This document shows, piece after piece, positions 43,226 to 53,371 of a stretch of DNA of 64,000 nt. Origin of the DNA: Bimastos eiseni (Eukaryota > Annelida > Clitellata > Crassiclitellata > Lumbricidae); contig OY365810.1 of the NCBI GenBank assembly GCA_959347315.1, positions 14,870,896 through 14,934,895 on the forward strand, in the 5' to 3' direction. The notes beneath the pieces were generated by a model. That model was not told the DNA's origin. It worked only from the letters and a program-made list of their open reading frames with translations, and did no database searches. The first letter of the stretch is position 1. Each line of letters opens with the position of its first letter. The translations under genes and the position numbers were made by a program.

Positions 43226-43690
43226 TCCGTAAGCAAAAGACCGGATTTTCGGACACCCCTACCCCTGTTGCACTGCGTACATTTCGTGAACAACTCCCTC
43301 ATGCCTACGTACATTTGAGCTCTCCCCATTGCAAAGGTTAAATGGCTAAAACATCCATAAGACATTGATTTTACCACAGGCTATGTCTTTTTAGTAAGCA
43401 TCATATTTAACAGCCTAAATTTGTTAACTGTTATGAAGAAATAAAACACTAACAACACTTGAATTTTGAAAAGTGTTAATGTTACATAAAATTGATGAAG
43501 CAGGAATATAGTCTGTGATTGGGTTTACAGTTCTGAGTTTCATATTCTGTATTGTGGACGTCATAATTAGACAATTAAATTTGCGTACATACATATTTTT
43601 GTGACCTCCCCCCCCCCATCATACAGAACCGTGCGCAAAATCGCCGAAATTTGAAACCCCCCTTGCTGCGTACGTAATATGCGAATATGC
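43226..43690. mobile_element. PIF/Harbinger-like MITE, left-truncated copy
   Basis: From GGATTTTCGGACACCCC to CGTACGTAATATGCGAATAT it aligns with 4880-5256. Shared text includes AGACATTGATTTTACCACAG and GCAGGAATATAGTCTGTGAT. The left TIR is missing and the right end is GGCCCC at about 43694-43699. Confidence 0.8.
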
Positions 43691-43862
43691 GTGTGGCCCC
43701 TTGCGCAGTTGACAGACCATCAAGTTGCAAGTTGAACAACAAACTATTTTAGTAGCTGATGCGTACCAGCATGATAGGTTAACTTTTTATTCATTGACAT
43801 TAAATGACAGGAATTAACAGCAAGTGAATGACTTGCCCAAGGTCCCCACTCAATCATTAGCT

Positions 43863-44323
43863 CAGTGATGGGCACCAACTACTTGACTAATAGTTAAAAC
43901 TACTTCCTAACTACTTTCAAAATCTGTAGTTATAACTACTATTTAACTACTTATAACTACATTTGTAACTACCGCATAAGTAGTTAACTGCTTTTACAAC
44001 TACTTTGCTAATGTTATGTCATGGTGCATTGATAGTCACCAAGTAGTATGCAGATTTATTGCCCGTATTAATTGCTGATATTCAACGTAAATAATGAAAA
44101 TGATCAGAAACACAATGACTTATCTAATTGTAAACTAACAAGGACAAGAACTACTAACACATGCTACAAAGCACCCTGATCAGAGCACAGTTTTAGCAGA
44201 ACATAAGTCAACTTGTAACAACTACAAAAATGTCTAGCCTACAAAGATCAGAACTGTAAAACTCTTAGAAAATGCTAATGTTCAGACTCATAAAGTAGTG
44301 TATATATATTCATATATATATAT

Positions 44324-44358
<35 letters not shown>

Positions 44359-45092
44359 TACTACAAGTGATATACTATATCAATGCCCAATATCTCACCT
44401 ATTGTGCGGTCTGCATCAAACGTGCTTCTTCAATACCTCGTCCTCGTATAGTACGTTGCCAATCGCTGCTCAGATCTAATAGGATTACTGGTCTATCCAG
44501 CCAGTAACGGAATTCCTGTCTCTTACCGTTGTGTCTCTGTCTGTCTGTCTCTGTCTCCGTTTCTGTCTGTCTCTGTCTGTCTCTGTCTGTCTCTCTCACC
44601 TCTGTCATTCTTGACTAGGCAATCACCTCTCTCAGACCCACTTATAACCCGGCAGCCCACTTAATTGTGGTCATCCAGCCGTGTCTTGGCCCCAACTCCT
44701 CTAAGACTGCTTTACTCTAGTTCTTATCGCGCAACAATCTCCAGGGATACCATTACACAGACATGATGCCTTAGGCTCTCTCTGTAGTTCTGAGAGGAAC
44801 CCACTTCCTCACAATTGTATGCGCAAATTTCAATGAAACAATTACATGGCGAATTTACTCATGAGACTAATATGGGCAACGTCCATGTTTGCTGTGAAAT
44901 AACAGAAATTCCTGTAAGACGGAACTAGTAAACAGGAAAAATGTAGTCAATGTGAAATATTGTAGTTAACTTAAAACTACTTGATAAAAGTAGTTATAAC
45001 TATTTTTAAAACTACTTCTTAAAAACTAGTTATAACTACTAGGCAACTACTTCTATAGTAGTTATAACTACTAGTTTATAACTACATCACTG
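43863..45092. mobile_element. hAT-like element with AACTACTT subterminal arrays
   Basis: The ends are CAGTGATGGGCACC and, inverted, CAGTGATGTAG. Both ends are followed inward by many TAACTACTT words (43877-44000 forward, 44945-45080 inverted), so the arms can fold back. The flanking octamers (CATTAGCT and GTAGAGAC) do not match. The interior carries a TA run (44299-44355) and a CTGTCTGTCTCTGT run (44530-44600). It is inserted in a SINE-like sequence (CTTGCCCAAGGTCCCCACTC ... GACGCGAACTCG). Confidence 0.65.
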
Positions 45093-45099
45093 GTAGAGA

Positions 45100-46090
45100 C
45101 GCGAACTCGTACTCTGCATCGTAAGCCAATTGCTCTATTCAAGCATCACTTGAGAAAGATGGAGCAGATGTGAACGATTGAGTAATTGGCAACTGGCAAA
45201 TATAAGAAGTTGAAGGTTGAAAAGTCTTAAAAGCATTGCCGTAGGCCAGTGTATAGGTAAAATAAACATTTTATAGCACCCTCTCGGAAGCGCTCCTAGG
45301 CAGCCAGGTTGATTAAAGAAAACCATACGTAGGAAAAAACGGCTTGAAATACAGGAACGCCATCAAAGCCGATTTCCACTTCAACTTGTAATCCAGCTGT
45401 CTAAGTTGCATTTAAGACTAAACTAAATTCAACGGAATTAAATATAGGCCTATGCATGTATGTAATGTCTATAAATTATATGCCCACACGATTAAGCTTA
45501 GTTGGTCATAGCTAGAGCATCTCTGTAATGGACGATTGATGCCACTCAAACTGTTCTGTGCCTCAATCTGGTCTCAATTGCAACCGGACTCAGACCTTCA
45601 ATGGACATCGATCCTCGAACGATGCAGAGCTCTCAAGTAAGCTGGTATCCTGCACTTAGAGCCTTAGAGTGGTGCATTACAAATTTAGTATTCATTATTA
45701 CGACTACGAGGAGTTCAAGCGCGACTTCATGCAATTGTGTATCATTAGCGCCCATTTGAATTTGTCGACCCATAGCAGGAGATTTGCTAACACTGAAACT
45801 TGTTTGAGCCGAATGGGTAAAGGAAGCATTTGTGAGCGAAAGTTTCGGGATGCAATAGTGACGCGGAATCTATTCAGATCGATGTTCTTCGGAGGCTCGA
45901 ATCTGGTTTCCAGAGAAGCCACAGACATGGTACAGAGCAGCAACTGCCAGCAATGTTGAGATTGCTAACCAAAACAACAGTGTTAAACGTGGGATTGTTA
46001 TATAATGTATGAAAGAATATTGATATAATTCAGTTGCTCGCGGTGATATATTTTCCCTTTAGAAATTCAGTTGTCAAAGGTTAATATTAT
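45100..46090. other. Gene 2 intron, one unrecognised ORF
   Basis: The plus frame at 45669-45959 encodes 96 residues beginning VHYKFSIHYYDYEEFKRDFM. I do not recognise it, and no splice context or neighbour supports it as a gene. Confidence 0.3.
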
Positions 46091-46099
46091 ACACGGAAG

Positions 46100-46737
46100 G
46101 GTATGCGGACGTTTCATCCCCGGACGTTTCATCAAGTGGACTGTTCATCATAGCACGTTTCATCCTTGGACAATTCATATTCAATAATTAACACTCTTTG
46201 CTTCGCTACTTCGTAGCAATTCTCTCTTCCTGCGTGGAAGCGGGATTGATGAAAAGAATCATCCTTAAATAGAAGCTGGATCAATGAGAAAAGTTTGCTT
46301 AGGCCTACATTGGAGCGGGATTGATGAAAAGAATCATGCCTAACTAGAAGCTGGATTGATCAGAAAAATCTGTTTAAATGGAAGCAGAATTGATAAAAAG
46401 AACCACCCTTAAATACATGTAGAAGCTGGATTGATGAGAAAAATCTGCTTAAATGGGAGCAGGATTGATGAACTGAATAATTCTTAACTAGAAGCTGGAT
46501 TGATGAGCAAAATCTGGTTTAATGCAAGCAAGGTTGATGAAAAGAATCATACTTAAATAGAAGCTGGATTGATGAAAAAATATATGCTTAAGTGGAAGTG
46601 GGATTGATGAAAAATTAAACTGTCACAAAGTAGTGAAGAAAAAATATATAAATTATTGGTGATGAAACGTCCGGGGATGAACCGTTCGTGATGAATCGTC
46701 CGGGGATGAATCGTCCGTGATGAAACGACCTAGAATC
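46100..46737. mobile_element. Foldback-like element K3 (word GGACGTTTCATC)
   Basis: The left array (46106-46175) has GGACGTTTCATC words. The right array (46662-46730) has the inverse, GATGAAACGTCCGG. The exact 8 bp repeat CACGGAAG flanks both sides (46092-46099 and 46738-46745). The ends are GGTATGCGGACGTTTCATC and, from the right, GATTCTAGGTCGTTTCATC. The interior (46215-46620) is a 70 bp dimer of two roughly 35 bp units (GAAGCTGGATTGATGAGAAA and GAGCAGGATTGATGAAAAG), about five to six times. It is the smallest and cleanest member of the foldback set. Confidence 0.8.
46215..46620 (+). repeat. Roughly 35 bp repeat array inside K3
   Basis: Units alternate between TAGAAGCTGGATTGATGAGA and GGAGCAGGATTGATGAAAAG. 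The same unit, forward or inverted, is in K2, K4, the MITE at 22860 and its copy at 30225. Confidence 0.9.
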
Positions 46738-46857
46738 CACGGAAGCTGATTGAAGCTGAGGTCTCAGCATTGGTATTAAACAGAAGTGTAATGCAGTGAA
46801 GTTAGAAAGATAAAGCGTTGTGTCGCATTACGGAGAAGCTCACGTGAAAAGTGCTTT

Positions 46858-47290
46858 GGCACCTCGACAAACGAGCGCCCGACAAATGAGCGCCCGACAT
46901 AAGGGCGCCGAACAAATATCTAACGCGGGTTTTTATTTGCCTTAGTAGTAACTGGACAGATGAAAAGAATTCTTTCTAACTAGAAGCTGGATTGATGAAA
47001 GCAATTTTGTATAACTAATAGTGGATTGACGAAAAGAATGCAGTTTGAGTGGGAGCAGGATCGATGATATGTTTTTGCATAAATTTAAGCGAGGATCAAG
47101 ACAACGAAGAGCGCCGACCAAACGCGTTAGATACATGTTCAGCGCCCTTATATCGGGCGCTCTTTTGTCGGCGCTCTTTGCAGGGCGCTCTTTGCAGGGC
47201 GCTCTTTTGTCGGAACTCTTTTGTCGGCGCTCTTTGCAGGGCGCTCGTTTGTCGGGCGCTCTTTCGTCGGGGGCTCTTTTGTCGGGTCAC
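46858..47290. mobile_element. Foldback-like element K4 (word GACAAACGAGCGCC)
   Basis: The left array (46865-46910) reads CGACAAACGAGCGCCCGAC and similar. The right array (47150-47285) holds about nine inverse words such as GGGCGCTCTTTTGTCGG. The interior contains two to three copies of the roughly 35 bp AGAAGCTGGATTGATGAAA unit (46945-47075). The ends are GGCACCTCGACAAACG and, from the right, GTGACCCGACAAAAG. No matching flanking octamers were seen. Several alanine/leucine/arginine-rich frames over the right array are artefacts. Confidence 0.7.
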
Positions 47291-47319
47291 GAATTATTTT
47301 AAGTAGGCCGTACTGTAAC

Positions 47320-47770
47320 CCATTTGAGACTTTCTGATCTCATGTGACAACCAATTTACTACCGACAAGCGTTTCATTGAGAGTTTGGTGCAGAAAAAGA
47401 CTATTATAGACGTTTCTCTATAAGTTTGGTAGATTCATTTAGTAAAATTTCCACGCTAAATCGTTTCACAAGATATAAAGCGACTAGTGTTAACTCTAAC
47501 CTTTCCAGTAATCTGGAATTCTTGTAAGAGGCTTCTGATTGGATTGCATTCTGCAGATTAGTCTTGCTTCAACATCTGACAGACAATTAGCTGATCTCAA
47601 TTGACCAACTAGACCTTGAGTCTGAATATTCTCTGTGATATAAGACCTGTTGTTCTTCAGGATTTCCACTTTCTTGTTATTCCACAATTCTGAATAAAAC
47701 ACTACAACAGAAAGTCAGTAAATCTGCAACGAATATCCCTCTGACAGGTATCCGGTATTTAATTATTCCT
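47320..47770 (-). repeat. Segmental duplication, copy 1 (exon plus flanking intron)
   Basis: This is the partner of 42705-43140, and holds the exon at 47501-47701. Confidence 0.85.
47501..47701 (-). CDS. Gene 2, second visible exon: death-fold (CARD-like) segment, copy 1
   Basis: The acceptor is AG at plus 47702-47703 behind CTTTCTGTTGT, and the donor is GTTAGA at plus 47495-47500. Both junctions are phase 1, and the exon length (201) is divisible by three. It reads VFYSELWNNKKVEILKNNRS, YITENIQTQGLVGQLRSANC, LSDVEARLICRMQSNQKPLT and RIPDYWK. The order of helices, with L-x-x-N-R...L-V-x-x-L and LSxxExxxI, resembles CARD or other death-fold domains, which mediate homotypic signalling contacts. 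That family call is by pattern only. It follows the F-box-like exon and precedes a paralogous exon at about 42891-43049. Confidence 0.7.
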
Positions 47771-47931
47771 TGAACGATTTCTCTGCTCTGGCCTTTTCCC
47801 TCCTCTTACATCCTTCGTATACTCATTATCGCTTCCCTGCCTGCAACTAGCTCTGCCTCTTTAGGTCACTTTGTTGGTCACTTGCTGACCATTATTAGGA
47901 GTATGTTAACGGCTGGCAGCGCCCACTACTG

Positions 47932-48279
47932 CAGTGTTTCTCAAACTTTTTGGTCGTGGGACCCACTCCCGAAAATGTTTGAATGCTCGTCAGGTCGTGA
48001 CCCACCTCACAAAGGCGAACAATAGGCCCTATTGTGTTACAAATTAATTAGCATTTCAAAGTCAATTTGCAATGCATGCATTGAATATGCGCGATATATA
48101 ATGAAAAGACTAGACTAGACTCTACTCATTGGAGTATCCTATAGTGACAATACAACAAAGAGGGTCAAGAGAACAATTTGACTTTGTTTTTCTGAATTTG
48201 ATAAGACTTTTTTAAAGCTTGGCGCCCCAGTTTACAAGACGACGCGACCAACTTTTGACCCATAGTTTGGGAAACACTG
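47932..48279. mobile_element. Non-autonomous hAT element, 348 bp
   Basis: The ends CAGTGTTTCTCAAACT and, inverted, CAGTGTTTCCCAAACT differ at one base. The flanking octamers CACTACTG (47924-47931) and CCCTACTG (48280-48287) agree at 7 of 8 positions. It contains no coding sequence and lies in intron 1 of gene 2. Confidence 0.9.
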
Positions 48280-48375
48280 CCCTACTGCATGCATCGGTTT
48301 CTTTGGAAGTTTTCCACTGTCGATCATCGTAGTCATACATGCCTCAGCTGCAGGTCTTGATTAAACTTCCGTCCG

Positions 48376-48489
48376 TAATAGCATAATTTGTGTTTAATAT
48401 GGTAAGGCAATGTGTATGGACATGACGGGTGGGAATCCGTCATGTCCATACACATTGCCTTACCATATTGAACACAAATTATGCTATTA
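48376..48489. other. 53 bp near-perfect hairpin
   Basis: The arm 48376-48428 is complementary to 48437-48489 with a single mismatch, and the loop is 8 bases (GTGGGAAT). The arms read TAATAGCATAATTTGTG... to ...GGACATGACGG. It may be a recent inverted duplication, a small MITE, or an RNA hairpin if transcribed. It is not flanked by an obvious target duplication. Confidence 0.95.
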
Positions 48490-48574
48490 TTATCTTAAAT
48501 TAAAACGTCTTGTGAGAATCAAATTCAGCAAACGATGTTCGTTGTGACAGAGCGTGCAGGTGTAGTAGGCCAAA

Positions 48575-49040
48575 TACACTCCCCCTTTAAAACATTCCCG
48601 GGTCAATTTATCTTAGGATAATATAATTGAATGGTGGGATTAATTTTTTCTAGGAACAATTGAGTAATGGAGCGCGTTGTTCCTAGGACATACACACTCC
48701 CGTTGGTGAATAGACACTCCAGTGGAGTTAATTCATCCTAGGACAAATTGACTCCCGGGAGTTAATTTTTCTCAGGATAAAATTACTCCCATAGCAAATG
48801 CAATAGGGGAGTTAGTTTTCCCTAGGAAGATTTAACTCTTCTATTCCATCAGCTAAAGTCAATTTATAGGAAAAATTAACTCCTCTGAGACAGTTTGTCC
48901 TAGGCAAAATTAACTCCCCGGGAGTGTTTATTCGTGGGGTGGAGTGTGTTTATCCTAGGAACACTTAACTCCAGAGTCAATATATCGTGGGTACTATACA
49001 CTTCGGGAGTTAATTTATTCGGGGAGTTAATTAAGCCTCC
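48575..49040. repeat. Palindromic short-word array, GGGAGTTAATTTTTCCTAGGA
   Basis: About fifteen copies in both orientations of GGGAGTTAATT and TCCTAGGA are interleaved. The text can fold on itself at many places. It resembles the foldback arrays, but the inverted units are mixed and not separated into two arms. Confidence 0.85.
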
Positions 49041-49189
49041 TACACTTACGGTTACGCTTATTTAGTTTGAAGAGACGATTTGAAACTTGTGCGTGTGAAA
49101 TAATTCATTGTGAAACTGTTGTTTAGAAGACGATATTAACTGACTAACAAATGTGTAGAGAGTATATGTCTCAAGAATTTTAAAATAAA

Positions 49190-49900
49190 TTTTTTTATCG
49201 ACGAGAATGCGAAAGAAGAAGAAGAGGAAGAAAAAGAAGTCAGTGGGGTAAATACTCTAATGCCCCGCCCTACATCTGCCATGGAAAGAATGATGGACCA
49301 GCAGTTACAAATGATGTGACAGATGCAAGAGAATATAGGGAGACAAGTGCAAAGACTACAAGAAGACAGAGCCTAGACGTCTGAGAAATTAACAGTATTG
49401 AAATGCGGACGATACATAGAAGAAAGTAACGGAAAAGTTAACAAGGATGATGCAAAAACTGAAGTAAATGGGTGAAACCTCAAAGGAGTAGATAGAGATA
49501 GTAAACCAGATGTTGCAAGTATTCAATTGATAGAGCGCACGATAATGAAAAGAAATGCCATTGTACAAAATAAGAACCTTTACTATGTAAGGTCAACAGT
49601 AACTTTCTTACATAGCGCCGTGCCTACCGCACTCAGGACCCATAGAGAATCAGATATCGGGAAGAAAAGTGACGAGTCAAGGATATAGAACGAGGGAATG
49701 AATTTAGGGAGAAGTGAACGACTACGTAATGTACCTCGAATGAACTATATGAATCCTGATTCTGCTTATGTATCTTTGCCGAGGCCGATATCTTACTGGA
49801 TAAATGAACATCAAATGTAGAAAGATTCTATGCTCGAGACCCAAGAGAATATATAAGCACGAGGGGAGTACTCAACCACCCTCAATCCCCTCATTGCAAC
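49190..49900 (+). pseudogene. Gag-like retroelement debris
   Basis: Frameshifted readings include MERMMDQQLQMM and QMQENIGRQVQRLQED, then, about 450 bp later, RSERLRNVPRMNYMN. A similar RRSERLKGKSRPSY motif is at about 32310. This fits a degraded gag/pol end of an LTR element. No enzyme domain was seen. Confidence 0.4.
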
Positions 49901-50188
49901 GCTAGGGGCTAGCAACCGGTGTCACGGTGGGGACACGACACTGTCGACACACGTATTACATTGCATCGATAGAAATCGCACACAAAAGTCATAATCCAGT
50001 TGAAAAGCCAGATCAAAATCATAAGTTATAGATTAGAGTAAAACCGAAATCAGATAAAGATCAAATGACTTAACACACATGTTGGTGCTGTAAAAAACAA
50101 CTAAACTTTATGAGTAAATTGTCTGATATTATTTATGAAATAATCTAGGCCATAAAATAACCATGTGATCAGATTTAAAGTTGCGTAC

Positions 50189-50426
50189 CTGACATATAAC
50201 GCCAGACTCTTCTTTTGAATCTGGGTCTAGTGACTCTTTTAAACCAACAGACATCAACAGATGCCAATAGAGTGATAATAAATCTATCTTTTCGTTTCTC
50301 GGATTGCATTCTCATTGATACATTTTGTAGATAGGACCTTAGTAAAATGATATCCAACAGCTCAAGCGGAAGATCATCGATCTGAAAATTGAAATTTGAA
50401 TGCGCTGTGAATTTTGCACAATGCAT
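50189..50426 (-). CDS. Gene 2, first visible exon: F-box-like motif
   Basis: The minus-strand reading IDDLPLELLDIILLRSYL, then TLLASVDVCWFKRVTRPRFK fits an F-box (LPxELLxxIxxxL...L..ASxVCxxW), the roughly 45-residue helix bundle that binds SKP1 in SCF ubiquitin ligases. The donor is GTACGC (plus 50183-50188), phase 1, matching the next exon at 47701. The ATG at 50426 gives a 15-residue leader. However, TTTCAATTTTCAG just before IDDLP (AG at plus 50382-50383) is a good acceptor, so the true start may lie in an upstream exon and this exon would be 50189-50381. With the exons at 47501, 42891, 37398 and 35319 it would encode F-box, death-fold repeats and a C-terminal propeller. Confidence 0.75.
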
Positions 50427-50429
50427 AAA

Positions 50430-51130
50430 TAAAAGTGCGTATGCAGCTGCATATTATTCAGCAAAGATGCACAAGAAAACCAATAGAGTCAAAGCACATC
50501 TTGACATAAGCGCCAAAAATTCTACACGTTTTATTTTACATGTAAAGTATCAACGCGAGTAACATCTTAGTTTATACATTGTGACTAGCAGGGAGGGGAC
50601 ACATGCTAAAAATCGCAATTCAAGTCTTGAAGTTATGAATATCATAGCCTCATAGGCTCAAGAAAACACTTGAGAAAGAAGCGTGTTATATTTCGTGTTA
50701 GAAAATCATCCATGTCAAGCATTGTTTGTAAGTTTATACTTTCGTCAGTCCGGCTTCAATTCAGATAAATATTTGGAGATTGTTTGGAGATATCTTAAGA
50801 TCTACAATTCCAAAAATGTCTTTAACTGGCGCTATACTGGACCTCTAACTTATATATTTATGTGTGGTAAGAAAATCGCATATACACGTAGTTTACTTAT
50901 TATATTTGTAAGAAAATGTATGGAACGGTGTTCAACGGTTGAGAGCAGGTTTGGTTTTGTTGAAAAGGTTTTAGGTTACAGACACTATCACTACGTGCAT
51001 TCGAAATCAATTGAAAATTATTAGTAATTACTAGGACTCTTTTATCTTTGATAGCCATACTAGTTCTATGAGTGCCTTTTTTCACAGTTTGTAAGCATCT
51101 CAATTGATATAAATACACCAAATTGAGATG
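50430..51130. other. Upstream of gene 2, nothing recognised
   Basis: A plus-strand frame at 50683-51024 (113 codons) has no recognised family and no supporting context. The promoter of gene 2 could lie here. No TATA box is convincing. Confidence 0.3.
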
Positions 51131-51131
51131 C

Positions 51132-51480
51132 TTATAAACCTTCATCAATTCCTCCTGCTTTATTGCTTTTCAGTTCTACAATGGCTGCCAGTGTCTCCTC
51201 ATTCAACATATTCGGTCCCATATCCTCACTATCCGCTTCTTCAGCTTCGTCACCTCTGTTATCTTCACCCATATTATATTTCACCTTACATCCTTGGGTC
51301 CTGTAAAAATTTTCAATTTCAAACTTTGATTGCAATGTCTCCATTTCCACCTTGTTGCTTTGTGACTGTTTTAATCTTCGTTTTAGCGGTTCATGTCCTT
51401 TTTGGCTTCCAGTCCCACCAGATGCTCATTACATCGCTTTCTTGACGTGTTTGTTGCTTTTCTGAGTTTCTTTTTTTAGT
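51132..51480 (-). pseudogene. LINE fragment, linker and reverse transcriptase start
   Basis: The minus-strand reading MLNEETLAAIVELKSNKAGG matches the ET-x-x-A-I-x-x-L-K-x-x-K-A-x-G-x-D stretch just before the reverse transcriptase of RTE/CR1-type elements. Upstream (51350-51470), EAKKDMNR and related text fits the nuclease-to-RT linker. Confidence 0.6.
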
Positions 51481-51537
51481 CTTCTATAATCACTCTTAAC
51501 TTCCATTGGGCTTTAATGCTTCCATTTTCTGATGTGC

Positions 51538-51567
51538 AAACTGCGTCTGTGATCAAAGACGCAGTTT
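51538..51567. other. 11 bp hairpin followed by T run
   Basis: AAACTGCGTCT and AGACGCAGTTT pair with an 8 base loop and are followed by TTT. In animal DNA this is not evidence of a terminator. Confidence 0.7.
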
Positions 51568-51689
51568 TTTAAATAAAAGAAGTGGTCACATGTGGATTAC
51601 ATTGATGACAGAGTGAATTATGTCTGTCAGAAATGTGATTACGACGCCTTGAAATAATATCCGACTGACATATACCGTGTTACAATCTT

Positions 51690-51956
51690 CTATGATGTAG
51701 AAATTAGTGTTACAATTCACCCCATGTCTTGTTACAACCAACCAAAAGCCGGGGCAACTTGTAGCACTGATTTTTTTCTAAATTCCACCTCTCTTCATCA
51801 TTAATAGAGATTGAGATGCGTATCTCAAACATTGCATAATTATAAAGCATTTTTTGGGAAGGATTTCAATTATATATTCTGAGCCGTAATTGCAGAAAAA
51901 GTTCGATCGTAATACATCTAAATGCGTAAATTGTAACAACCGGCCTCGGTCTCCCC
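51690..51956 (+). mobile_element. pogo-like element right end
   Basis: GTTACAATTCACCCCATG, GCCGGGGCAACTTGTAGCAC and a terminal CGGTCTCCCCTA match the right end of the element at 24150-26836 in content and order. The left end was not found. Confidence 0.65.
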
Positions 51957-51959
51957 TAT

Positions 51960-53360
51960 ATCCGTTAAATGAGTGAGAATGTCAAACCGCAATACGCGAA
52001 TGAGGATATTACTATAGAATTATAGCGTCATCGCTTATGCCAAATTCTAGGAATGTTTTGACGACATCGTTCTTAGGAAGTGTGAATATACACGCATGAT
52101 TCTGGGCTTGGTCTAGAACTATAGCGAGTCATATAAACTGGTGGAAAGAGGGGTCGAGATATGTGATTGCTATTATCTGTAATAGTATGCAAAGTCATGG
52201 TTGGTAGAAACAGAGGGATCTGGAATTTACCTGAATTTCGAAAACCTAGTAGCGTGAATCCAGTTTTGGAGGAAGTCAGAGGTCATCCAGGATGACGTTT
52301 GGATAACCACATGGAGAAGATGATCGATGGAGTTGGAGAAACAGTTTTGTCAGAAAGAGATCAGCAGTGAAATGATTTATAAGATGAAAACAGGGCGATT
52401 GCTATATAGGATTTTGTTATGGAGCAATGGTTTCTTCAGGAGTGGTGTTACTAAAAATTGTGGAAGAGTAGGGGAAACTTCCAGTAGATAAAGGGTTATT
52501 AATTATTTTGGCAATGACGGGAACAAGGCTAGATATGCAGTCTTTTAGTAAGGGGTGGGTATAGGGTCGAGTTCGCACTACTTAATAGGAAGATATTGTA
52601 ACAAATTGGATATTTCAGTCATTGATGCTAGTTGGAAGGGCGGTTAAAAATGATATAGGTGGACACGGCGGAGCGTCCTGCTTAGAGAAGGGATTTTCTG
52701 GAGTGCATAAATTTTTTACAGAGAAAAAATAATAGAACGAGTCAGATTTTGAAGAAGATGGAAGAGAGTTTGAACGTGGGCTAAATGAGTTCTGATGGAG
52801 GAGTTGGTTAATAGCTTTTCAGAGCAGACGAGGATTAAAGGACTGGGGCTAAAGCAATGAGGAATGAAATCCCTTTTTAGCCGTAAGGCAATCCTTTTTG
52901 GCACAGTTGGGTGTCACCGAGTAATAATAATTATTGTGAAAAAAACTTACTTGATGTGGACAAGACGTCATCAACAACCTCGGACTAAATTTCATGGTTC
53001 TGTTAATAGTTTTGATTGACAGTTGCTAGCTGACGTCATCGGTCACATGAACCAATGACAATATTTTTCGGACACAATTTCATGCCGGACAAAATCTCAT
53101 GCGAAAATTACAAATGAGTCATCATTCATGCATAAACCTAAGACCTAGGTCAAAACCTCCGCCAATAGATTAAAAGGCCGGGCATTTTCAATAGTTTCGA
53201 TATCGGGAATTTCCAACAATTTCGATGAATCAGCAGTTTCGATGATGAGTCAATACATGGTCACCAAATCCTATTTTCAGCCCATGAGTTAAATGACTCA
53301 GGATAACCAAGCCATTTGACAAACGAGTTGTTTCCACGTTTCCTCATTACCTTTTCGATC
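51960..53360. other. Intergenic sequence, nothing recognised
   Basis: Short frames only. No element ends or exons that I can support. Confidence 0.4.
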
Positions 53361-53371
53361 CTAAATATTTC

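Noticed and set aside
51538..51570. Rho-independent-type terminator (hairpin plus T run).
   Set aside because: Bacterial terminators are not expected here. The window is animal DNA with spliced genes, and there is no adjacent bacterial-type gene.
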